Both the position numbers and the translations under genes were made by a program. 64,000 nucleotides of DNA, taken from positions 380,619-444,618 of the forward strand of contig NZ_JRYR02000001.1 of the NCBI RefSeq assembly GCF_000807855.2. The letters are read 5' to 3'. The notes under the pieces were generated by a model. That model did not search any database. It was not told the origin of the DNA and worked only from the letters and a program-made list of their open reading frames with translations. Source of the DNA: Flammeovirga pacifica. Its GTDB lineage: Bacteria > Bacteroidota > Bacteroidia > Cytophagales > Flammeovirgaceae. Every line of letters begins with the position of its first letter. The first letter of the stretch is position 1. Of this stretch, positions 53,678-61,140 are shown one piece after another.

Positions 53678-54805
53678 ATGCGTAAAACTGTATTATTCTT
53701 TCTGATTATCATTACTGGATTTTCATTCGTAGTAAAAGCACAAAGTGACATCGACTTATCTGCAAAAGATACGGTTTATAAAAAGCAAATTACTGCTTTT
53801 CCATATCCGGCTTATGCACAAGAAACAAGTTGGGAATTTGGTGTGCTTTCTGTGTTTCAGTTTAAAATGCCAGATGCTACTTTTGGAACAAGACCCTCTA
53901 ATGCAACTTTTATAGGTTTTTACACTTTAGAAAATCAGTTAAGATTAAAATTAGAACATACAATTTTTACAAAGAATGAAGATTGGTTATTTGAAGGTAC
54001 ATGGGAACATTCCAAATATCCTGAAAAGTATTACGGTATAGGAAGTAACAGTTCTGCTGATGATGAACAATTAGTAGACTGGAGTAAAATAGACTTTAGA
54101 CAACAAATTCTTAAAAAGCTTTCTGATAAAATGTTTTTAGGAGTGCAATTAAGATATGCCAACTATTGGGATATAAGTCTTGGTCCTAAAAAAGATGGAA
54201 CTCCAGGTGATGTGACTACTCTTCCAGGTTATGAAGGCGGAAGTGTTTCAGGTTTAGGGTCTACATATAAGTGGGATACTAGAGATTTAGTATTATCACC
54301 ATCAAAAGGTTTTTTCATTGAGGGTAGGTTTGAGGTGTATCACAAATATTTAGGTAGTGATTATGACTTTAATGTATTGACTCTTGATTTAAGAAAATAT
54401 TTTGATTTAAGTAAAGAAAAAGAAGGAACTTCTGTTTTAGCTTTTCAAGGTCTCACAAAGCAAACATTTGGAGAGTTAACCCCTTTTAGAGAGATGGCAT
54501 TAATGGGGGGATTAAATATGATGCGTGGGGTTTACGAAGGGAGATATAGGGATCAAAAAATGATTGCTGCACAAACGGAATTTCGTCAATATTTATTTTG
54601 GAGAATAGGTATGACTGCTTTTCTTGCTACTGCTAATGTCTTTGATGAATATGGCAATTTTACGGGTCAAGATTTTAAAATTGCCGGAGGTGGTGGTTTA
54701 AGGTTTTTGATTAATAAAAAAGACAAAGCATCGATTCGTGTAGATTATGGAATAGGCCCAGAAAAAAGTTCTGGACTGTACTTAACTTTTGGAGAGGCAT
54801 TTTAA
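53678..54805 (+). CDS. Omp85/BamA-like outer membrane barrel (surface antigen domain)
   Basis: About 375 aa from ATG 53678, which begins a signal peptide (MRKTVLFFLIIITGFSFVVK then AQ). A start at 53636 would precede the signal oddly. The barrel motifs GLGSTYKWDTRDLVLSPSKG and GGLNMMRGVYEGRYRD match the bacterial surface antigen (BamA/TamA) barrel, and the chain ends TFGEAF. No POTRA domain is visible, so it is a short Omp85-like protein and not BamA itself. Single gene, function unknown. Confidence 0.82.
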   Translation: MRKTVLFFLIIITGFSFVVKAQSDIDLSAKDTVYKKQITAFPYPAYAQETSWEFGVLSVFQFKMPDATFGTRPSNATFIGFYTLENQLRLKLEHTIFTKNEDWLFEGTWEHSKYPEKYYGIGSNSSADDEQLVDWSKIDFRQQILKKLSDKMFLGVQLRYANYWDISLGPKKDGTPGDVTTLPGYEGGSVSGLGSTYKWDTRDLVLSPSKGFFIEGRFEVYHKYLGSDYDFNVLTLDLRKYFDLSKEKEGTSVLAFQGLTKQTFGELTPFREMALMGGLNMMRGVYEGRYRDQKMIAAQTEFRQYLFWRIGMTAFLATANVFDEYGNFTGQDFKIAGGGGLRFLINKKDKASIRVDYGIGPEKSSGLYLTFGEAF

Positions 54806-55208
54806 TAAAATTCATATTGATAATTTATCCAAAAATCAAGTATAATTTAATAGTTGTTTGAATTTTACAAGAATATTGAAATTATTTGAATTATAATGAA
54901 ACTAAAAGATAATTAAGGTGTCATTGTGTATTCTTAGATTTATCCATTAAAAAATAAGTAAAATCAATACGTATATAGCCGTTAGCCAACTAATAAAGAG
55001 AGTTTTAGATTATTGTGTGAGTAATATACTTTTTTTTAAAAGTGGTATTACAAAATTACTTTTACAATTGATGGTACTATAGTATCAAAAAAGTACAATT
55101 TTTACAGTAAAAGGAGTAGTGTATCCTTTACTAATTTTTTTATATCAGTCAAGCAAAATCACACTAAATTTCAATGATTTTTTTTTATTAAAACTTACTT
55201 ATAAAATG
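54806..55208. other. Intergenic stretch without visible features
   Basis: Very AT-rich sequence between the Omp85-like gene and the nrd promoter. I see no open frame of note, no tRNA and no strong hairpin. Confidence 0.5.
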
Positions 55209-55240
55209 TTTGCTATTATCAATAAAAGGATATTTATTTG
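55209..55240 (+). promoter_or_regulatory. nrdBA promoter candidate
   Basis: TTTG at 55209-55212 and TTTATTTG at 55233-55240 with a 20-base spacer fit the -33/-7 pattern of Bacteroidota. The riboswitch begins a few bases downstream. Confidence 0.5.
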
Positions 55241-55246
55241 TTATAA

Positions 55247-55421
55247 CGGAGGTGCTTAAAGTAATTTGCATTTTACTTTGGTGAAGAGGGAATCAGGTGT
55301 AACTCCTGTACTGTACCCGCAGCTGTGATATTATGAGAATGAATTTGTGAAATCCACTGCATATTTTATGTGGGAAGGGTAAAGTTCAATTATAATATAG
55401 TTTAGTCAGAAGACCTGCCTT
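55247..55421 (+). promoter_or_regulatory. Cobalamin riboswitch upstream of nrdBA
   Basis: The conserved elements occur in order: GGTGCTT, GGGAATCAGGTG, ACTGTACCCGCAGCTGTGA, CCACTGC ... GTGGGAAGG and the B12 box AGTCAGAAGACCTGCC. This is the classic adenosylcobalamin-binding architecture. A following hairpin (TCCAT / ATGGGGA, about 55438-55462) may be part of the expression platform. The first gene downstream is nrdB, so cobalamin should lower expression of the class I reductase. Confidence 0.9.
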
Positions 55422-55592
55422 TGTTTTGCTTGTGACCTCCATCGGGTGAATGGGGAGCATCAGAATTTGTCTTTGTATTTCTGTGTTTTATACAAGACAT
55501 AATTGGATCGCTTATAAAGAATTTAAAGCATTGTGTTGTTGATGAATAACAATTTGCGTTTTCATCAGTTGTATAAAAAAATATCCAAAACA

Positions 55593-56570
55593 ATGAGTTT
55601 ATTAGATAAACGTGTAGCTTACAAACCATTTGAGTACCCAAAGGCTCAAGAATTCATAGACGCCATTCATCAAACATTCTGGATTCACTCTGAAGTGAAC
55701 TTTGATGCTGATGTGCAACAATTCAAAACGAACCTAACAGATCAAGAACGTGACGTTATTGGTAACATTTTGAAAACATTCGCACAAACAGAAACTAACG
55801 TTCAGGATGATTTTTGGGGGGTGATAGGACAATTCATTCCAAAGCCAGAAATTAAAGCGATGGCTATAACATTTGCTGAAAATGAAGCAAGACATGCATC
55901 GGCATATGCACGTTTAAATGAATTATTAGATTTGGATAATTTTGAGGCATTCTTAGAAGACGAAACAGCAATGGAACGTCTAGAGATGCTTTCACAAGTA
56001 ACTGTGGATAAAAATGGAAATGCAAAGCCTCAAGACTTACTTCAAAGCATTGCAATATTCTCTTGCTTTACAGAAAATGTAAACTTGTTCTCTCAGTTTG
56101 CCATATTGTTATCCTACAAAAAATTCAAAAATCAACTGAAGGGTATTGGTAACATCATCAAATGGTCTGCAAAAGACGAAAATTCTCATGCAAGAGCAGG
56201 TATGTGGTTATTCAATACTATGCTTGCTGAATATCCAGAGTTAAATACTGAAGAACTTCAAGAGAAAATTTACGAAGCTGCTAAAATTTCTCATGATGTA
56301 GAGGTACGTTTACTAAATGGTATTTTTGAAGACGGTGAATTAGAATTTTTACCGATTGAACATTTAGTTCATTTTATGAGAGACCGTTTGAATAAATCGC
56401 TTACAGAAATTGGTTTAAAACCAACTTTTGAAGTTGATAAAGAAATATTGAAAAAAATGCAGTGGTTTGATGAAGAGGTATTTGGTTTAGCCCATGACGA
56501 TTTCTTTGCAGTAAGACCTACTGAATATACAAAGAAGACACAATCAGTTACCGCTGATGATTTATTCTAA
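55593..56570 (+). CDS. nrdB: Class I ribonucleotide reductase small (beta) subunit
   Basis: 325 aa from ATG 55593 (MSLLDKRVAYKPFEYPKAQE); an in-frame ATG at 55533 lies in the leader and is less likely. The ferritin-like metal and radical set is present: E98, H101 and Y105 in EARHASAY correspond to E115, H118 and Y122 of E. coli NrdB, and the second pair is in KDENSHA. It makes the tyrosyl radical for the alpha subunit. It is transcribed before nrdA with a 40-base gap, under a cobalamin riboswitch. Confidence 0.93.
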   Translation: MSLLDKRVAYKPFEYPKAQEFIDAIHQTFWIHSEVNFDADVQQFKTNLTDQERDVIGNILKTFAQTETNVQDDFWGVIGQFIPKPEIKAMAITFAENEARHASAYARLNELLDLDNFEAFLEDETAMERLEMLSQVTVDKNGNAKPQDLLQSIAIFSCFTENVNLFSQFAILLSYKKFKNQLKGIGNIIKWSAKDENSHARAGMWLFNTMLAEYPELNTEELQEKIYEAAKISHDVEVRLLNGIFEDGELEFLPIEHLVHFMRDRLNKSLTEIGLKPTFEVDKEILKKMQWFDEEVFGLAHDDFFAVRPTEYTKKTQSVTADDLF

Positions 56571-56610
56571 ATAAAATTGATACTTTAATTCCACACCCTC
56601 ATATAATAAC

Positions 56611-58299
56611 ATGTCTGAAATTACATTAACTACCGAAGCCTCAAACCAAGAAGCGAATCCACATTGGATGACTAAAGAAGGTCTTCAAACTTTGCAAAAC
56701 GGCTATTTACTTGAAGGCGAAACTGTAAGAGATGCTGTCACAAGAATCGCAAAAGCAGCAGCAAGTCGTTTAAAACGACCTGATTTTGAAAAAAGATTCT
56801 TTGATGCGATCTGGAATAACTATTTATGTCCAGCTTCTCCAGTATGGTCTAATATGGGAACAGAAAGGGGACTACCTATCAGTTGTTTTGGTAGTTATAT
56901 TCCGGATAGTATTGCAGGTATTGGTTCTTCTTTGGGAGAGGTAATGATGATGTCTAAAATTGGTGGTGGTACATCAATAAATATGTCTGATGTAAGACCA
57001 AGAGGGGCGAAGATTACAAATAACGGGACTTCAAACGGTGTTTATCCGTTTTTAGAAATGTATGATTCTGTAATTAACGGAACGAATCAAGGTAGTACAA
57101 GAAGAGGAATGTTGGCTGCTTACTTAGATGTTGAACATGGTGACATCGATGAGTTTCTTACAATTAAAGACGTAGGAAAAAGTATACAAAACATTTTTAT
57201 GGGTGTAACTGTTTCTGATGCTTTTATTGATAAGGTAAGAGAAGGAGACAGACGTTCTAGAGAAGTTTGGGCTAAAGTAATTAAGTCTAGAATCGAAAAA
57301 GGCATTCCTTATGTTATGTTTAAGGACAATGCTAATAATCAAAGACCAAGGTGGTACAAAGATCAAGGGTTTGAAATTAAAGCTTCAAATTTATGTTCTG
57401 AGATTATGCTTCCGTCTAACGATGAAGAGTCGTTTGTATGTTGCTTATCTTCTTTAAACCTAGTACGTTATGACGAGTGGAAAGATACAGATGTTGTTGA
57501 GACAGCTATCTTCTTCTTAGATGCCGTAATGGAAGAATTTATTGCAAAAGCTAAAGGCATAGAGCATATGCAACGTGCTGTGAACTTTGCTAAACATCAT
57601 AGAGCTTTAGGTTTGGGTGTTTTAGGCTGGCATAGCTTCTTACAAAAGAAGAAAATTCCTTTTGTAGGTATTGCAGCTGATTCTTGGACGAGGATTATCT
57701 TTAAGCAAATCAAAGAGCAATCTATCAGAGCTTCTGAGAAATTAGCGAATGCTTATGGAGAACCTAAAGTGATGATGGATACGGGACGTAGAAATGCTAC
57801 TTTGTTAACTGTAGCACCAACGACATCTAATGCATTAATTGCTGGTGGTTATAGTACAGGTATCGAGCCTTTAGCTAGTAACTACTATGTAATGGATTCT
57901 GCAAAAGGAGTGTTCTCAAGAAAGAATAAACTACTGGTAGAGTTATTAGAAGAAAAAGGAATGAACGAAGATGAGGTTTGGAAACAAATTTTAGCTGATG
58001 GAGGTTCTGTACAAAATATCAAAGGATTATCTGATGAAGAAAAAGAATTGTTCTTGACTTTCAAGGAAATCAATCAGATGCAAATTGTACGTCAAGCTGC
58101 CTTACGTCAACAATTCTTAGATCAATCTCAAAGTTTAAACCTTAACTTCCCTCCAAATACACCTGTAAAGGATATCAATGCAGTAATGTTGGAAGCACAT
58201 GCACTAGGCGTGAAAACATTGTATTATCAAAGATCAGAGAGTATCCTTAGGACGCAAATGAATGTAACCGATGACGGTTGTGTTTCTTGTGAAGGATAA
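56611..58299 (+). CDS. nrdA: Class I ribonucleotide reductase large (alpha) subunit, short form without ATP cone
   Basis: 562 aa, against about 760 for E. coli NrdA. The N-terminus starts with the RNR_N-like region (WMTKEGLQTLQNGYLLEGET); the usual ATP-cone of about 90 residues is absent. Catalytic residues are seen: C92 (PISCFGSY), N260-C262-E264 (NLCSEIML), C277/C278, the tyrosine pair LYYQRSES near the end, and the tail CVSCEG that reduces the active site. The enzyme makes deoxyribonucleotides. Without the cone it should not be switched off by dATP in the standard way. Terminator 20 bases after the stop. Confidence 0.92.
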   Translation: MSEITLTTEASNQEANPHWMTKEGLQTLQNGYLLEGETVRDAVTRIAKAAASRLKRPDFEKRFFDAIWNNYLCPASPVWSNMGTERGLPISCFGSYIPDSIAGIGSSLGEVMMMSKIGGGTSINMSDVRPRGAKITNNGTSNGVYPFLEMYDSVINGTNQGSTRRGMLAAYLDVEHGDIDEFLTIKDVGKSIQNIFMGVTVSDAFIDKVREGDRRSREVWAKVIKSRIEKGIPYVMFKDNANNQRPRWYKDQGFEIKASNLCSEIMLPSNDEESFVCCLSSLNLVRYDEWKDTDVVETAIFFLDAVMEEFIAKAKGIEHMQRAVNFAKHHRALGLGVLGWHSFLQKKKIPFVGIAADSWTRIIFKQIKEQSIRASEKLANAYGEPKVMMDTGRRNATLLTVAPTTSNALIAGGYSTGIEPLASNYYVMDSAKGVFSRKNKLLVELLEEKGMNEDEVWKQILADGGSVQNIKGLSDEEKELFLTFKEINQMQIVRQAALRQQFLDQSQSLNLNFPPNTPVKDINAVMLEAHALGVKTLYYQRSESILRTQMNVTDDGCVSCEG

Positions 58300-58317
58300 T
58301 GAAAATAAAATATAAGA

Positions 58318-58349
58318 AAAAAGCTGTGTAGAAATACACAGCTTTTTTT
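58318..58349 (+). terminator. Terminator of the nrdBA operon
   Basis: Stem AAAGCTGTGTA / TACACAGCTTT with a four-base loop and T run. Confidence 0.9.
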
Positions 58350-58440
58350 ATACTTATCAAAAATTTGATGGTATTAAATATTAGTAGTTAGTCCTATATA
58401 GCGTATTTAAAAATACACTATATCAAATGTTTTAATTTCT

Positions 58441-58689
58441 TGACAAGTACCCCTATACCCGTGAAGGTATAGGAGACTTGTCTATAAGTATGGCGGGAGA
58501 GTTTCCCCGCGCTCAAAAATGAGCCAAACTAATTAAAATCCAATAGTGGAAGTGTTTGGAATATCTCTCATACAGATTAAGATTTATCTTAATGAGTACT
58601 TCGTTGCATTTAGTAACGGAGAGAGTCTCTTTTAAATTAGATTGCTACTTATAATTAAGAAAGTTGAAGTGTAAACACTTCTTTTTTTT
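58441..58689 (+). ncRNA. Structured RNA candidate ending in a terminator
   Basis: A gene-free stretch has a chain of strong local folds. GACAAGT / ACTTGTC encloses CCTATACC / GGTATAGG at the 5' end, followed by GCGGG / CCCGC, GCTCA / TGAGC and CCAA / TTGG. A terminator hairpin GAAGTGT / ACACTTC with eight T ends at 58689. ATGGCGGG (about 58490) is also complementary to CCCGCCAT near 58757-58764, so a longer fold is possible. A further perfect hairpin TGTCAGGAAG / CTTCCTGACA is at 58696-58721, and an inverted repeat near 58394-58423 could be a promoter site. It does not match RNase P, SRP or tmRNA; a 6S-like or unknown RNA is possible. Confidence 0.4.
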
Positions 58690-58765
58690 AGGGAATGTCA
58701 GGAAGATAAAACTTCCTGACACTATTAGCGAAACCATAGACAAAAGCTTCACTTATAACCCGCCA

Positions 58766-59387
58766 TATATTTTACTTAATTGTACTTTTATAATATTGCT
58801 CTTTTAGATTGGACATAAAGAGTATTAGTAAATAGATTTCATTTCTTTTGTTGCGGCAAATAGTAGTTATTATTTGCTTTTTTCATTTCATTTTACATTA
58901 CAATAGTACGATAAAGTATTTATTTTTACAAATATTATAAACTCAGTAGGATAGTGGTAAAATAACTAAAATTGCACTATTTGAATATATAGCCTGTTTT
59001 AGTGTATAATGTACAATTTCAATCGGTTTCGGATGGTTTCTGGGATGATATTTATATATAAAATAGGGGTGCAATCGGTTGAAAAATGGATGATAATTTC
59101 AATTTTATATGCTTATTTCTTTTAAAATTTGTACAATTCAAGTGTGATTTTTTTTTGAAAAAATATTACTTTTTTTGTTTAAGATTGTCTCTGCTAAATA
59201 TTTACTATATCCTTTGAGGTTGAGGTACTTAAAATATGAAAGAGAAGCTTAGAATAGGGGAGATATATTAAGGTAAATAACAAAGTAGTGGGCATTCATG
59301 CTTAAAATAAACTGTAAAACAGATGAGAGATCTACTCATTTAAATCGTCTGGATGATGCTCAATATTATCATGTTCATCATGAGCAT
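58766..59387. other. Intergenic stretch without recognised genes
   Basis: AT-rich sequence between the structured RNA candidate and the second SusC/SusD locus. I see no open frame, tRNA or clear repeat family here. Confidence 0.5.
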
Positions 59388-59420
59388 AAAAAAACACCAT
59401 CAAACAAGGTCTGATGGTGT
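59388..59420 (-). terminator. Terminator of the second SusC/SusD locus
   Basis: On the minus strand ACACCATCA pairs with TGATGGTGT and is followed by seven T. It lies 55 bases past the SusD stop codon. Confidence 0.85.
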
Positions 59421-59474
59421 AATAGATTTATGCGAAAAAAGTATGAACTATGTACTTATAGTATATGTTAGCAT

Positions 59475-61112
59475 CTAATATCCTGTATTCTGATTCAAAT
59501 TTGGATTTGCTGCAACTTGAGATGGAGGAATAGGGAATAAGTATCTTTTTGATCCATCAGAAGGGAGTCCCTTAGATGGTAGCCAGAATTGATACTCATC
59601 TCCATTGTCATTCTCTCTTAATTCAAAAGCATCTGAATCATTTTCCATCTGTTTATTCTCCCAAACATCAAGATATTTTCCAAAGCGAATTAAATCTTGT
59701 CTTCTTACGCCTTCCCAGCATAATTCCCAACCTCTTTCCATCAGAATGAAATCTAAAACGTTTTGAACATCACCACTAGACAATAGCTGTGCATAATGTG
59801 TATTAGCATCAGCAACTGCTGCTCCACTTTTAAAACGTTGTCCATCTGTTCTTAGGGTATTGATTATTTGCATCGCTCCAGCTTCATCACCTTTTCTTGC
59901 AAGGGCTTCTGCATGCATTAATAATACATCAGCGTATCTCATAATAGGGAAGTCATTACCAGACCATCCTCCCCAAGAAACACCTACTGCACCAGCATCA
60001 GGCTCCCATTTCATAAGTCTAACACCCTGAGTTTTATTGGCATCAAATAGAGGTAATTCTGGCTCATGTTGAACAATGCTACCGTCTACCTTTTCAAACT
60101 CTGTATAGAATTGATCTTTTCTCAAATCATCATCATGAAAAGAAGAATAACGATTGGTCATAATAGAGAACCCATTCCATTTAGAAGGAACAGACCATTC
60201 CTTCCCTTTTACTTTGTAAGTATCATAATGCACACCCCAGCTATTACCATGATTACCTAGTGGATCATCAGCAGTATAAGTGATACTGAAAACATAGTCA
60301 GAATTAGTTTCTTCATTTCCCAGATTAAATGTTTCTAAGTAAGAAGAGTAAACACTATACCCTAACGTTTCCACTTTTGATGTATACTCTATTACTTTAT
60401 CCAATTGTGCTGATGTAGGTTCGATAACAGTAGATCCATCTTGGAAATAAACACCTGCATTCAAATATATTTTAGCCAATAGGCCATAAGCTGCACCTTG
60501 ACCCACTTTAGCATAAGCAGGGTTTTCAGGAAGTAAATCTTTTATGGCTTCAAGTTCATCCACAATAAATTGTGTAACTTCTGGTCTAGAAGAAGCAGGA
60601 GTATCGCCATCATGTAGAGAAACTAGAACTAAAGGAACATTACCAAACATGTCCATCAAAACGAAATAATAATAGGCTCTAAGGAAGCGAACTTCAGCTT
60701 TTGTTTTGATAATATCTTCAGTTTGTTCAAATGAATCTAATGATTCAATCAAACTATTTGCTCTTGCGATACCAGTGTAAGGAGCATTCCATAAACCAGG
60801 TAAGTGAGGGTGATTTGCATCCCAAGTATGGGCATTTAATTGAAGCCATTTTCCTCCATCGTACCAGTCACCACCTCTAGTAGGAACAAGTGTTTCATCA
60901 GAAGCTACTTGATTGAACCCCCAATAGTTTTCATGATGGTAGAAACTTCTTAAAGAAGCATATACGGGAGCGACTGCTGACGGTAAATTTTCGGGATTTT
61001 GGAAATATTCGTCTGTAACAGAACTATGAAGTTCTTCGTCAAGATTAGTACAAGAGGATGCTCCGATTAGTGAAGCCATTGCAAAAAACTTGATCCATTT
61101 ATTTTTAGTCAT
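59475..61112 (-). CDS. SusD/RagB family lipoprotein
   Basis: 545 aa with a lipoprotein signal (MTKNKWIKFFAMASLIGASSC). Family blocks: TDEYFQNPENLPSAVAPVYA, NAPYTGIARANSLIESLD, EVRFLRAYYYFVLMDMFGNV, RYADVLLMHAEALAR and a final LFPIPPSQVAANPNL. It belongs to the main SusD family, different from the first SusD protein in this window. It is co-transcribed with and 28 bases after the SusC gene. Substrate unknown. Confidence 0.93.
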   Translation of the reverse strand: MTKNKWIKFFAMASLIGASSCTNLDEELHSSVTDEYFQNPENLPSAVAPVYASLRSFYHHENYWGFNQVASDETLVPTRGGDWYDGGKWLQLNAHTWDANHPHLPGLWNAPYTGIARANSLIESLDSFEQTEDIIKTKAEVRFLRAYYYFVLMDMFGNVPLVLVSLHDGDTPASSRPEVTQFIVDELEAIKDLLPENPAYAKVGQGAAYGLLAKIYLNAGVYFQDGSTVIEPTSAQLDKVIEYTSKVETLGYSVYSSYLETFNLGNEETNSDYVFSITYTADDPLGNHGNSWGVHYDTYKVKGKEWSVPSKWNGFSIMTNRYSSFHDDDLRKDQFYTEFEKVDGSIVQHEPELPLFDANKTQGVRLMKWEPDAGAVGVSWGGWSGNDFPIMRYADVLLMHAEALARKGDEAGAMQIINTLRTDGQRFKSGAAVADANTHYAQLLSSGDVQNVLDFILMERGWELCWEGVRRQDLIRFGKYLDVWENKQMENDSDAFELRENDNGDEYQFWLPSKGLPSDGSKRYLFPIPPSQVAANPNLNQNTGY

Positions 61113-61140
61113 GATTGTTTCGTTTTAGTAAAAAGAGAGA

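Noticed and set aside
53678-54805. Housekeeping BamA
   Set aside because: It is about 375 aa with no POTRA domains; BamA is more than 750 aa with five.
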